From contig NZ_CAOJCN010000020.1 in NCBI RefSeq assembly GCF_948329515.1, positions 1-64,000 of the forward strand: a stretch of 64,000 nucleotides of DNA. The letters are read 5' to 3'. Below the pieces are notes generated by a model that made no database searches, had not been told where the DNA came from, and saw nothing but the letters and a program-made list of their open reading frames with translations. The translations under genes and the position numbers were made by a program. This DNA is from Cohnella rhizoplanae (GTDB taxonomy: Bacteria; Bacillota; Bacilli; Paenibacillales; Paenibacillaceae). This document shows positions 17,237 through 24,952 of this stretch, piece after piece (position 1 is the stretch's first letter; the number at the start of each line of letters is the position of its first letter).

Positions 17237-17674
17237 ATGAAAAAGACAGTTTGGTTTCTTTCAATTTTCGTTGTTTTACTTGGCACTTGGCTCGCTTATT
17301 CAAATCGATTGAATGTATCGAACAAGGAAAATGACTTTAAAGGCATTATTATTAAAAAAAGCGATAAAGGTGCATTGAGTAGAATGAATACGCTCTATGA
17401 GAGATTTATGGCTCATAAAGATGATTATTTAGTGATAATTGGATCTAACATCGACAGCGGGCCTGTAATAAATAACATAAGCTCAAACGGAAAGGCAATC
17501 GTATGGATTAATGATGCGACTAGAGATGTGTATGCGAATGAATCGATAGAAGTTTATAAATGTAAAAATTTAAATAGAACAGAAGAGAACGAAACGACAG
17601 TTTTTTCAGTTTCAAACTGTGAGGGGTTTAAGGAGAGCGATATAAAGGGCTCAATAGCCTTTTCAATTAAATAA
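17237..17674 (+). CDS. Small exported or membrane-anchored protein, unknown
   Basis: 145 residues beginning MKKTVWFLSIFVVLLGTWLAY, a signal peptide or uncleaved N-terminal anchor, followed by a lysine- and asparagine-rich extracytoplasmic part (DFKGIIIKKSDKGALSRMN, YLVIIGSNIDSGPVINNISS). Two cysteines (in YKCKN and SNCEGF) could form a disulphide outside the cell. RBS AGGAGGAATAGG. Codon usage is AT-rich, unlike the flanking metabolic genes. The general shape (short anchor plus one small beta-rich domain) resembles several Bacillus small exported proteins, but I do not recognise the family. It converges on the 17751 gene across a shared bidirectional terminator. Confidence 0.7.
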   Translation: MKKTVWFLSIFVVLLGTWLAYSNRLNVSNKENDFKGIIIKKSDKGALSRMNTLYERFMAHKDDYLVIIGSNIDSGPVINNISSNGKAIVWINDATRDVYANESIEVYKCKNLNRTEENETTVFSVSNCEGFKESDIKGSIAFSIK

Positions 17675-17714
17675 ATAAGAAGGGAAATATTGAGAATTCA
17701 AATTCATATTTTAA

Positions 17715-17744
17715 AAGAACAGCCGTGTTTATGCGGCTGTTCTT
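17715..17744. terminator. Bidirectional intrinsic terminator
   Basis: AAGAACAGCCG (17715-17725) and CGGCTGTTCTT (17734-17744) form a perfect 11-bp stem with A/T-rich flanks on both sides, between the convergent genes at 17237 and 17751. Confidence 0.9.
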
Positions 17745-17750
17745 TCAATT

Positions 17751-18374
17751 TTATTTGACTTCCTCGATCATCTTCTTTACCTCATCATAAGATGCATTGT
17801 TCAAATTCGAAAATTCTTTTCCTTTATCGAACATCGGTCTCACCTTATTATCGTCATTAACTTTCAGATAACCGGCGATAGGATGCACGTCGATATACCT
17901 TCCGATTGGCTTGCTAAAAGCCAAGTTAAAGATTAGTTCATCGCCGATTTTCAGTTCAGGACGGAGGTTTATTTCATCTTCCGGTATATACATTGTAACT
18001 TCCTGATGACCAAGCTGTCCCTTTATTACATCTGACACTGAAATGGTATAGTTTGTGCCCGAACGGATATGAGTTGGCCTTCCACCCTGCGCTTCAACTA
18101 CTGTCCTCTCCGGAGTACCTTCAATTAGCTGAATCTCTTCTTGAACATAGTCAGTTTTAATAATTTGTCCTTTGACAATCAGTGTCGAATGACTAACTAA
18201 GTCCTTCAAATTTTGGGGATCTAAAATTTGAATGAGTCTTCCACTTGTAGTTTCGACAATTCGAGACTTTACAGAGAGTTCATCTGCCGCCTTAGTTTTA
18301 GTTTTCGATAACTCAATACTGCTATAAACAGTAACAGCTAATGCCGCACTGACAATTAAAACATATTTTTTCAT
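17751..18374 (-). CDS. Secreted protein of unknown function next to the matrixin protease
   Basis: 207 residues with an N-terminal signal sequence (MKKYVLIVSAALAVTVYSSI) and a soluble remainder. A central section, STLIVKGQIIKTDYVQEEI, TNYTISVSDVIKGQLGHQEV, GDELIFNLAFSKPIG, has the alternating pattern of a beta-barrel or beta-sandwich domain; similar modules occur in secreted Bacillus proteins with no known function. It starts 16 nt after the protease gene on the same strand and shares its promoter, so a role as inhibitor, chaperone or co-secreted partner of the protease is possible (inference). AT-rich codon use. Confidence 0.7.
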   Translation of the reverse strand: MKKYVLIVSAALAVTVYSSIELSKTKTKAADELSVKSRIVETTSGRLIQILDPQNLKDLVSHSTLIVKGQIIKTDYVQEEIQLIEGTPERTVVEAQGGRPTHIRSGTNYTISVSDVIKGQLGHQEVTMYIPEDEINLRPELKIGDELIFNLAFSKPIGRYIDVHPIAGYLKVNDDNKVRPMFDKGKEFSNLNNASYDEVKKMIEEVK

Positions 18375-18390
18375 CTGGTTCTTCCTCCCT

Positions 18391-19080
18391 TTATTGATAT
18401 CCGTACATTTCTTTTACTTCCCTTACTTCATGATTCTGAGGTAAGTAACTCAGCCCTAAAGCGTAATAATCATAACTCATTATTGAGGGGTCCGTATTGG
18501 GATTGGCCGGTTTATATTGAGGTAAATGAGAATGACCTAAAGCAAGGACATGACCGAGCTCGTGGCTCATCGTGAACCGATAGGTAAAAGCTGAGGCAGA
18601 ATTAGGACTTGGATTTAAGTAAATATTTGCACCTTTAAGTTGCTTGGTGGAAGCACTCGCTGTAGCGTAGGAATTAATAGCCGAACCATTAGTATCATAT
18701 AAATCTGTAACTCCTAAAGTTTCCGTAAAAGGTCCGTCAGGATACATAGTATCCCAGTATTGCTGGGTGGTAGTGGCCATATAAGTATTCGGAGCTGGTG
18801 TCGTGGTAGTAGTTGTAAATTCTCCGGGAACAGCAGAAGAGTGCCAAGCTGTGCGAGCATCTTCGAAATACGTAGCCCATGTTCCAGTAAGGCTTTGTTT
18901 ATTAATCAAGATTTTCAAACGGCCTGTGCTCGAGTTTTTTGGAGTCCATCTAAGTTTAATCTCGGTCACGGATGAGCCACTTCCAGTAAAGTACATTTCA
19001 TGTGCAAAAGCACTGGTACTTGTTAAGAACGCAAAAAGCGTAAACATACTCAGTAAAATGGTTAACTTCTTTGTCATCAT
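18391..19080 (-). CDS. Secreted matrixin-family zinc metalloprotease
   Basis: 229 residues with a signal peptide (MTKKLTILLSMFTLFAFLTS). The zinc site is HELGHVLALGHS, the HExxHxxGxxH signature of metzincins, with Glu as catalytic base. A Met-turn follows at PSIMSYDYY. The segment LKGANIYLNPSPNSASAFTY precedes the helix as in other bacterial matrixins. No obvious propeptide cysteine switch is present, so latency may be controlled otherwise. Start at ATG 19080, or the next codon, behind AAAGGAAGTG. First gene of a two-gene operon with the secreted protein at 17751. Confidence 0.88.
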   Translation of the reverse strand: MMTKKLTILLSMFTLFAFLTSTSAFAHEMYFTGSGSSVTEIKLRWTPKNSSTGRLKILINKQSLTGTWATYFEDARTAWHSSAVPGEFTTTTTTPAPNTYMATTTQQYWDTMYPDGPFTETLGVTDLYDTNGSAINSYATASASTKQLKGANIYLNPSPNSASAFTYRFTMSHELGHVLALGHSHLPQYKPANPNTDPSIMSYDYYALGLSYLPQNHEVREVKEMYGYQ

Positions 19081-19685
19081 AAGAACACTTCCTTTGCACT
19101 AATAGGTACTTATAAAACTGAACCCAAACATTCCCTTCAAACGGAGTTTAATTGCTTCACTTTAGCATTAACGGAATAGTAGAGTTCCATATTTAAGGCT
19201 TCATCATTTTAATCACCATCCTAGAGCAGGGTTGCTTTCTCCTCAAATGGTATAAGATCCCTTTTTATTTGAACATAGCTCATTGGTACTATTTAGTATA
19301 ATTGGAATTATAATATATTTTTCTTTTGATTGTTATTCAATTAATATTTGCGTGTCTTATCATAACTAATTATTTTCTTGATTCAGTCACTTTGATGTCT
19401 TCGCTACGGTCTGTGGCGGAGTGTTAGGAGGGATGAATAACGAGATAAATATTCTGACAGTATAAACTTTTGATGCAGAACTGAAATAACCATTATCATT
19501 AGGATTACCAAAGGTGTTATACATCACTAATAGCATCATTATTAATGTTTATCCCTATAGTAAGTGGTTCATCTCAAAAATGTCGACGGACTATATGTAT
19601 CCTTCGTCTTTTCTTAGAAAGATTAATTGTCAAACACAGACGGCCATTATCAGCAGTAGACGGATCAGATGCGTATGGTCCTTTA
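19081..19685. other. AT-rich intergenic region without recognised genes
   Basis: About 600 bases. The right-hand promoter for the minus-strand protease must lie near 19090-19150. Beyond that only short, non-protein-like frames are seen. Confidence 0.4.
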
Positions 19686-19728
19686 TTAGAAACCGTCTTA
19701 TAAAGCATGCATTTTAAGACGGTTCTAA
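19686..19728. repeat. Imperfect inverted repeat
   Basis: TTAGAAACCGTCTTA (19686-19700) and TTAAGACGGTTCTAA (19714-19728) are inverted copies differing by one inserted A. A second hairpin, CAGGGGCA TCG TGCCCCTG (19731-19749), follows directly. No T-run, so more like the end of a mobile element or an operator than a terminator. Confidence 0.5.
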
Positions 19729-19890
19729 TACAGGGGCATCGTGCCCCTGGTTACGATCTGACTCAACCACTGCTGACAGTGACCGTCCGCCGGAGACGAC
19801 CAAATTTGATAGATTTACAGTCGACTTCGCAGCTAAGACCAATTAAGATGGAGATATCGCTTGAGAATACACACCTAAGGATGTTGCCCG

Positions 19891-20280
19891 ATGAGTGTAT
19901 TAGAAGACTTCGGCATGCGCTTAAAGGAGCTGCGGCTTCGGTCGAACATGTCGCAGGACACGCTCGCCGAACGCTCGGGTTTAGACCGCAGCTACATCGG
20001 AGGCGTAGAGCGCGGCGATCGGAATATTTCGCTCAAAAACATCGAACTGCTTTGCAACACGTTGGATATCGACATCGGTTATTTTTTTCATCATGAGCAC
20101 TTTTCCTTGCATGCGGCTTCTCTGAAAAAAGAGCTACAGCGGCCGTTACGAGATCGTTTTAATTATCGTGTCGAGGCAGCGGACAATCTTATCGCTTGGC
20201 AAGTAACCGGCGCCATCAGTTCAGAAGAGATCAGGAAAATCTCCCGGGATTTGAAGAACGAACGGGCAGCATTCCTATAA
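19891..20280 (+). pseudogene. Truncated paralogue of the XRE regulator
   Basis: 129 residues closely matching residues 17-140 of the XRE protein at 2072 (shared SVLEDFG/SILEDFG, LRLRSNM, YIGGVERG, ISLKNIELLCNTLD, FNYRVEAADNLIAWQVTGAI). Similarity holds at DNA level, including ATGTTGYCCG just before the ATG. It breaks at about 20265, where DLKN is followed by ERAAFL and a stop, so the C-terminal alpha/beta domain is lost. The HTH is intact and the product could still bind DNA as a competitor of the full-length protein. IS110 relics lie directly downstream and probably caused the truncation. Confidence 0.75.
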
Positions 20281-20346
20281 TGCAAAAAATACAGGTTTGG
20301 GAAATAAAAAGACTCCTTGGTAAGATGTTTAAAATCAGCGAATTAC

Positions 20347-20760
20347 TCAATCATAGCCACGACTCTCATCGTTGGGGTGGACATCGCCAAGTTCAAGCAC
20401 GTGGCTAGAGCTCAGGACTTCAGGGGCCTCGAAATCGGAGTCGTGCAAGGGCGAATGCATAACTGGCTGGACCGCTATTTCCCAGAGTTCCTGATAGTGT
20501 GCCAAGGATTGGGAATGCAAGTCAGCGATACAGCTTCTTAAACGCAAGCTTCTGTCGGGTAAAATCGTCCATATATCGCTGGAATATATGAGACAGGTAG
20601 CGAAGCGCGGCGCCGGATTGAGCCGGATTCACCGGTTTAAAGAGACGGAACGCCGGTCTGTAGGTATTGAGCAAGGTAAGGAACTGGCCAAGATGGAGCT
20701 GCAATTGCTGCTTACGCAGTACTAATTTCTTCAGGAGCAGTTCACGGAGTTGTAAGCCAG
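20347..20760 (+). mobile_element. Decayed IS110-family element
   Basis: The frame around 20352-20440 encodes TLIVGVDIAKFKHVARAQDF plus RGLEIG, the N-terminal DEDD start of IS110 transposases. It jumps directly to MHNWLDRYFPEFL, which normally lies more than 100 residues further on. Around 20640-20760 further pieces appear in other frames (SVGIEQGKELAKMELQLLLTQ, then EQFTEL). Internal deletions and frameshifts make it inactive. Confidence 0.7.
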
Positions 20761-20845
20761 AATGAACTTTAATTTTACTTCACAAAATAACTGTTTCGTG
20801 TAGTAAGTATATAAGGTATTATTGTTTTAAGGGGGCGATAGAAAC

Positions 20846-21826
20846 GTGACAACTCTGACTATAGATGATTTGATTGATTCCTTTACTGTATATCTTGGAG
20901 TGAATAAAAATTACGCTAAGGGAACCGTTGAGATCTATAACCGCACTGTGGTTAAGCTTTCTTCCTGGCTCAAAGATACTAGAAACGTAATCTACATAGA
21001 AGATGTAACAACTAATGACCTTCAGCTATTTCTAGGTACTTTAAGACACTCCAATACGAAAGATAACGAAAATAAAAACAAGAAATCAATAAAAGCGGGA
21101 GCAATTTTTGAAGCGACCACCAGAGCGCGCATAATATCTGCACTAAAACAATTTTTTAAATGGGCAGTTAGGCAGCAGTACATTAAATACGATGTATCGC
21201 AATATATTGAAAACCCAAAACTCGGTGAACGCCTTCCCAAAAGCCTTACTTTACAAGATGCAATGAAATTTGAAACCGCAGCAGCTCAACGGAAATTTAG
21301 GGAAAGAGATCATTTGATTACTGTTATGTTTTTACTGTTGGGCCTTCGCGTCTCAGAATTAGTAAGGATCGATCTATCTCACATTAACCATGACGACGGG
21401 ACGATAGTTATACTTGGAAAGGGGAATAAAGAAAGAAAATTGGCATTAACACCTAAGATTATAAAAACATTTGAAATATATAAGCCACATCGCCTTGAGA
21501 TACTAAAAAAACGTAGCCAAATAAATGAGCAGGCGTTGTTTATATCAGAAAAACGTGGGCAACGATTAACTCGAAGATCCGTGGAATTGATTATTGAGGA
21601 AATTGCAAGAGCAGCAGGTGTAAAGGCAAATAATTATAAAGTAACTCCTCATAAACTACGGCATACTTGTGCAACCGTATTATACAACGATGGTGAAGGT
21701 GCAGATCTACTTGCACTTGCTGAATTATTAGGACATGAAGATCCCAAGACAACTACAATCTATACTAAAATAAATATAGAAAAAATGCGAACAATTGTAA
21801 CGACAAACCCGTTAGAATCCACATAA
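20846..21826 (+). CDS. Tyrosine recombinase (XerC/phage integrase family)
   Basis: Site-specific recombinase of 326 residues. The N-terminal SAM-like core-binding domain spans about 5-110 (LTIDDLIDSFTVYLGVNKNY). The catalytic domain has the first arginine in LLGLRVSELVRIDL, lysine in ILGKGNKERKLAL, HxxR in HKLRHTCATVLY, the second histidine in LLGHEDPKTTTIY and the nucleophilic tyrosine in the same segment (TTTIYTKI). The start is GTG at 20846 behind AAGGGGGCG. Low-GC codon use. The gene is intact, unlike its neighbours, and is followed by repeats that look like recombinase or transposase binding sites. It is the best candidate for the enzyme that built this accessory region. No tRNA attachment site is visible nearby. 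Confidence 0.92.
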   Translation: MTTLTIDDLIDSFTVYLGVNKNYAKGTVEIYNRTVVKLSSWLKDTRNVIYIEDVTTNDLQLFLGTLRHSNTKDNENKNKKSIKAGAIFEATTRARIISALKQFFKWAVRQQYIKYDVSQYIENPKLGERLPKSLTLQDAMKFETAAAQRKFRERDHLITVMFLLLGLRVSELVRIDLSHINHDDGTIVILGKGNKERKLALTPKIIKTFEIYKPHRLEILKKRSQINEQALFISEKRGQRLTRRSVELIIEEIARAAGVKANNYKVTPHKLRHTCATVLYNDGEGADLLALAELLGHEDPKTTTIYTKINIEKMRTIVTTNPLEST

Positions 21827-21846
21827 GTCGAAAATACAAGCGGGTA

Positions 21847-22097
21847 TTGACACAAAAATCCCATTTTGATGAACGGATTTGACAATAATTAGCCCCTATA
21901 ATCGAAGTGTTGACACTAAAATACCATTGTGTTCGGAGTATTGACGCTAAATCACCATCATGCTTTTCGGTTCTGATATAATCTCCATAATTGCTTATGG
22001 TTCAAGTAGAAACTGATCAATTGTGACTCAGTTTCTTATGATTAGGGGGGATTTGTGTCAATTTTAAGGGGAGATTATTGTCATTTAACACATATTA
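21847..22097. repeat. Three 22-bp direct repeats plus inverted partners, transposon-end-like
   Basis: Direct repeats at 21847-21868, 21910-21931 and 21941-21962 follow the consensus TTGACRCWAAAWNMCCAT plus four more positions ending in TG, without gaps. On the right, GTGTCAATTTTAA (from about 22055) and TTGTCATTTAACAC (from about 22078) contain the reverse of the TTGACA core. An additional perfect 9-bp inverted repeat (22008-22016 / 22028-22036) lies between. Multiple short, same-orientation sites at an end facing inverted ones are typical of IS21-, Tn7- or Tn402-like termini. No transposase gene lies between them. Confidence 0.6.
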
Positions 22098-22129
22098 ACG
22101 TTCTGGCCCCGGGGGGGCTCAGCTCAATC

Positions 22130-22490
22130 TATGGACATCTGTATAAAATACGGGTTTTGTGAAATAGATGTAGTAAAAAGCTTGGATAGATGTAGTAAAA
22201 AGAAGATTACGGCGGCGTTCCACTGCTGCAATAAAAAAGCAATTCGGAAATCCGATTCCAGTTACCCAAATGCAACTTCCTGCAGTAACACCTGTAAATG
22301 TGACTGTTTTTAATGTTGTTGCAGTTGTGCTAATTGGTATCGCTGAACTTCCAGTTGTGTTTGGAATATTCTCGGATGCTTAAAATTCTCTAAAAGATCC
22401 TGTGGCGCCGGTCGCGCAGGCCGCGCCGGTCGCGCCAGGTTCACCTGTTGCTCCTGTCGCTCCAACTATTCCTGTGGCGCCGACTTTCAT
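22130..22490 (-). pseudogene. Decayed collagen-like (exosporium-type) protein gene
   Basis: From ATG at 22490 the minus strand reads MKVGATGIVGATGATGEPGA followed by more GAT triplets, then an in-frame TAA at 22380-22382. Translation of the same frame beyond the stop continues as plausible protein (ASENIPNTTGSSAIPISTTA, TVTFTGVTAGSCIW), the type of beta-rich C-terminus that follows collagen repeats in BclA-like spore surface proteins. The 5' end is fused to an IS3 OrfA-like relic. A tandem 17-bp repeat (22164-22180, 22186-22202) lies at the far end. Confidence 0.5.
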
Positions 22491-22516
22491 GATAGTCTTG
22501 CCTTTCTTGATTTCAT

Positions 22517-22684
22517 TCAAGGGGCCGAGACAGTAAAATCCGCGATTCGTTTATGGTATGAGGCGCTTCCTTTCTGCCAAAAACTCTGTACTCGGCATTT
22601 AGTCATTCCTTGAAGCCCCATTTCCACGGCTCTCTTTTTCATTCCAAAACTGTAAGTAAGCAGTTTCTGCCCCTTCTTCGCCAT
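22517..22684 (-). mobile_element. IS3-type OrfA N-terminal relic
   Basis: The minus-strand frame from ATG 22684 begins MAKKGQKLLTYSFGMKKRAV EMGLQG, resembling the start of IS3-family OrfA proteins (MxKKGQxFxxYS...KxxAVxM), then loses similarity and stops. RBS-like AGGGGGTGC lies upstream. Assignment rests on this short stretch only. Confidence 0.4.
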
Positions 22685-22712
22685 AACGAAAGCACCCCCT
22701 AGAATAGATCGT

Positions 22713-22735
22713 CATTGAGAGGGTTCTTCTCAATG
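22713..22735 (-). terminator. Hairpin downstream of the small protein gene
   Basis: CATTGAGA / TCTCAATG, perfect 8 bp with a 7-nt loop, 48 nt after the minus-strand stop at 22783. No strong T-run, so termination efficiency is doubtful. Confidence 0.4.
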
Positions 22736-22782
22736 TCCATTCAAAGGGGGGCAGTTCAACGACGCGGAGGATTTTTTTCTCT

Positions 22783-22980
22783 TTAGAGAAACGGATTCCT
22801 TTCTAATTCAGATACCGGCATGACTCGCCCTTTATTCTCTGCTCCTGAATGTTCGTTTTCCTCCTGCAATACAATTGTGAACGTTCCCTTACCGGGAAGT
22901 AAGATTTGGCATATAGAATTCTGCTTGTTCATATTTGTCAGTCGCTGAATTAACTCTTCTGCCGTTTTAATTTCTATCAC
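22783..22980 (-). CDS. Small protein of unknown function downstream of the collagen-like gene
   Basis: 65 residues from GTG at 22980, which has AGAGGTGA at ideal distance; a longer frame from 23010 lacks an RBS. The sequence (MIEIKTAEELIQRLTNMNKQ, QILLPGKGTFTIVLQEE) predicts a helix followed by a beta hairpin, then a polar tail. No signal peptide. It lies 66 nt after the collagen/propeller gene on the same strand, so the two are probably co-transcribed, which would make it a spore- or surface-associated accessory protein (inference). Confidence 0.6.
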   Translation of the reverse strand: MIEIKTAEELIQRLTNMNKQNSICQILLPGKGTFTIVLQEENEHSGAENKGRVMPVSELERNPFL

Positions 22981-23046
22981 ATGAATCACCTCTAATGTAA
23001 ATTTATTCATTTCTTATTTCCTATATTTTTCGTTGTCAAATAAAGC

Positions 23047-24558
23047 TTATGGATATACCCCGATTGCGAATGGCCGAGCTCCAACCGGTACGGTAGCAAT
23101 CACAGTATTAGTGTCTCCATCGATTACGGAAACGGTGTTATCATCCTGGTTGGATACATAAATACGATTGGTTATTGGATTGACCCCTACTCCATTTGGA
23201 TTCGTTCCGACCGGAATGGTAACAATCACTGTGTTCGTTAGTCCATCTATAACAGAAACATTATCAGTATCTCGATTTGCTACGTAGATGGCATTAGTAA
23301 ATGTATTAACGCCCACTTCGGCTGGAGTAGTCCCAACAGGAACAGTAGCAATCACCGTGTTGGTAAATCCATTGATAACTGAGACAGTGTTACTGGTAAA
23401 ATTCGAAATATAAATACGGTTTGTATCTGGATTTATACCAATTCTAAATGGATTCACTTGCACTGGAACGTTAGTAATCAATGTATTGGTAACTCCATCA
23501 ATTACAGAAACGGTATCCGAATTAAAATTGGCTACATAAATCAGGTTAGTGGTTGGATTGGCACCGATTCCAGTTGATAAAGTGAAACCCGGAATATTAA
23601 TGGTAGCAATAACTGTATGGGTCAATCCGCTAATTACCGTAACATCTTCAGTTAAGTCCAATGAATTAAAATTCGCTGTATAAATAGCATTTGTAGCTAT
23701 ATTGACCCCTACATCCCCTGCTTCATCCCCAACTGGCACATTAGTTATCACAGTGTTACTATCTCCATCAATAACGGATATGTTGTCGCTGGTTCTGTTT
23801 GCAACATAAACACGTCCCGTTAATCGATTGACATCGACTCCCGCCGGATTAATCCCAACCGGAATGGCAGCGATCACAGCATTGGTTGCGCCATCAATCA
23901 CAGAGACATCGTCACTGTTGAAATTGGCTACATAAATGCGATTGATTGATAGCGATCCTGCTGGCCCCGCTGGTCCTACCGGCCCTGTTTCTCCTTGAGG
24001 CCCTGCTGGTCCTACCGGCCCTGTTTCTCCTTGAGGCCCTGCTGGCCCTGCCGGTCCGGATTCTCCTTGAGCCCCCGCTGGTCCTGCCGGCCCTGATCCT
24101 CCTTGAGCTCCTGTTGGTCCGACTGGCCCCGTTTCTCCCCGTGGTCCTGCTAGTCCTGCTGCGCCGATTGCCCCCGCAAGCCCTGCCAGTCCTGAAGGTC
24201 CAAGCGCTCCTGCCAATCCTTCGGGTCCAAGTGCGCCAACTGCACCTAATAGTCCTGCTGCTCCTTGGGAGCCAAGTGCACCCGCAAGTCCTTGGGGCCC
24301 AATTGCGCCAATTGCTCCTGCCAGTCCTGCCAGTCCTTGCGGTCCAAGCGCGCCTACAAGCCCTTTAGGTCCAGCTTCTGCGATTGCTCCACCAAGTCCA
24401 TGAAGTAATTGCTTTCCTTCCGGAGGGGGACACGGCACCTGCACTTCTTTTTTAAACACTTTTTTTTTAATACGTTTTAGACGACGTTTCTTTTTGTGGG
24501 GATGGCACACAATTCGCGTTTTCTTTTTACAACGTTTTTTCCTGACCGGACAACTCAA
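23047..24558 (-). CDS. Collagen-like repeat protein with YVTN beta-propeller
   Basis: 503 residues from TTG at 24558 (AGGGGG eight nt upstream; a GTG at 24567 is also in frame but touches the RBS). Three parts: a very basic, cysteine-containing head (residues about 1-45, KKRCKKKTR, HKKKRRLKRIKKK); about 150 residues of Gly-X-Y collagen-like repeats, first GLAGAIG/GPQGLAGALG types, then GETGPVGPAGPQ types; and about 300 residues made of seven YVTN-type blades of about 42 residues (IYVANFNSDDVSVIDGATN, VIAAIPVG...), each with xxVxVIDGxTNTVIxxIPVG. No classical signal peptide; the head suggests assembly onto the spore exosporium or another anionic surface. The blades are very alike, so the gene is prone to repeat expansion and contraction. 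Confidence 0.8.
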   Translation of the reverse strand: MSCPVRKKRCKKKTRIVCHPHKKKRRLKRIKKKVFKKEVQVPCPPPEGKQLLHGLGGAIAEAGPKGLVGALGPQGLAGLAGAIGAIGPQGLAGALGSQGAAGLLGAVGALGPEGLAGALGPSGLAGLAGAIGAAGLAGPRGETGPVGPTGAQGGSGPAGPAGAQGESGPAGPAGPQGETGPVGPAGPQGETGPVGPAGPAGSLSINRIYVANFNSDDVSVIDGATNAVIAAIPVGINPAGVDVNRLTGRVYVANRTSDNISVIDGDSNTVITNVPVGDEAGDVGVNIATNAIYTANFNSLDLTEDVTVISGLTHTVIATINIPGFTLSTGIGANPTTNLIYVANFNSDTVSVIDGVTNTLITNVPVQVNPFRIGINPDTNRIYISNFTSNTVSVINGFTNTVIATVPVGTTPAEVGVNTFTNAIYVANRDTDNVSVIDGLTNTVIVTIPVGTNPNGVGVNPITNRIYVSNQDDNTVSVIDGDTNTVIATVPVGARPFAIGVYP

Positions 24559-24823
24559 CAGCAGCACCCCCTAGTAAGATGGTTCAGTGTACGTGAGTCG
24601 ATTATTTTAGGCATGGACGAATAGCCGTTATTGTCTAGACTAAAAACTATTTTTAAAATATTGGAGATGCTTCGCTTTTGCAAAAATCCACTTCTCGGAA
24701 TCGATGAAGCGGACCATTGACTTAAAGTTTGCCTTCGAGGGGGATAATTCGCACGAACACCAGGAGTGCCCTGCAGCTATTTTTAACCACCATACCATTC
24801 TAAAGAACTTGGAATACTCGTTT

Positions 24824-24952
24824 AACAATATATGTTCTTGAGCTTTTCGGCTAACGATATATGTTCTTGTCTTTCGAACTAGACAAGAACACGTATCGTT
24901 ACAACAAAAAATCCGCGTTATACGCGGATCAGATACGATATATGTTCTTGTC
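24824..24952. repeat. Four copies of a 17-19-bp motif, one inverted
   Basis: AACAATATATGTTCTTG (24824-24840), AACGATATATGTTCTTGTC (24853-24871), inverted GACAAGAACACGTATCGTT (24882-24900) and TACGATATATGTTCTTGTC (24934-24952). The middle pair forms a long hairpin with two mismatches. They lie upstream of the collagen-like gene and around the esterase terminator. Confidence 0.6.
24905..24929 (-). terminator. Intrinsic terminator of the esterase gene
   Basis: On the minus strand ATCCGCG TATAA CGCGGAT followed by six T. It lies 150 nt after the stop at 25079. Confidence 0.75.

Noticed and set aside
19750..19850. Short plus-strand frame ending ETTKFDRFTVDFAAKTN and stop
   Set aside because: Plausible protein C-terminus, but too short, without upstream continuation or known relatives.
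23946..24368. Leu/Pro-rich plus-strand frame opposite the collagen repeats, and apparent short tandem repeats there
   Set aside because: Direct consequence of Gly-X-Y codon repeats on the other strand; also not CRISPR, since repeat units are 9 nt multiples without unique spacers.
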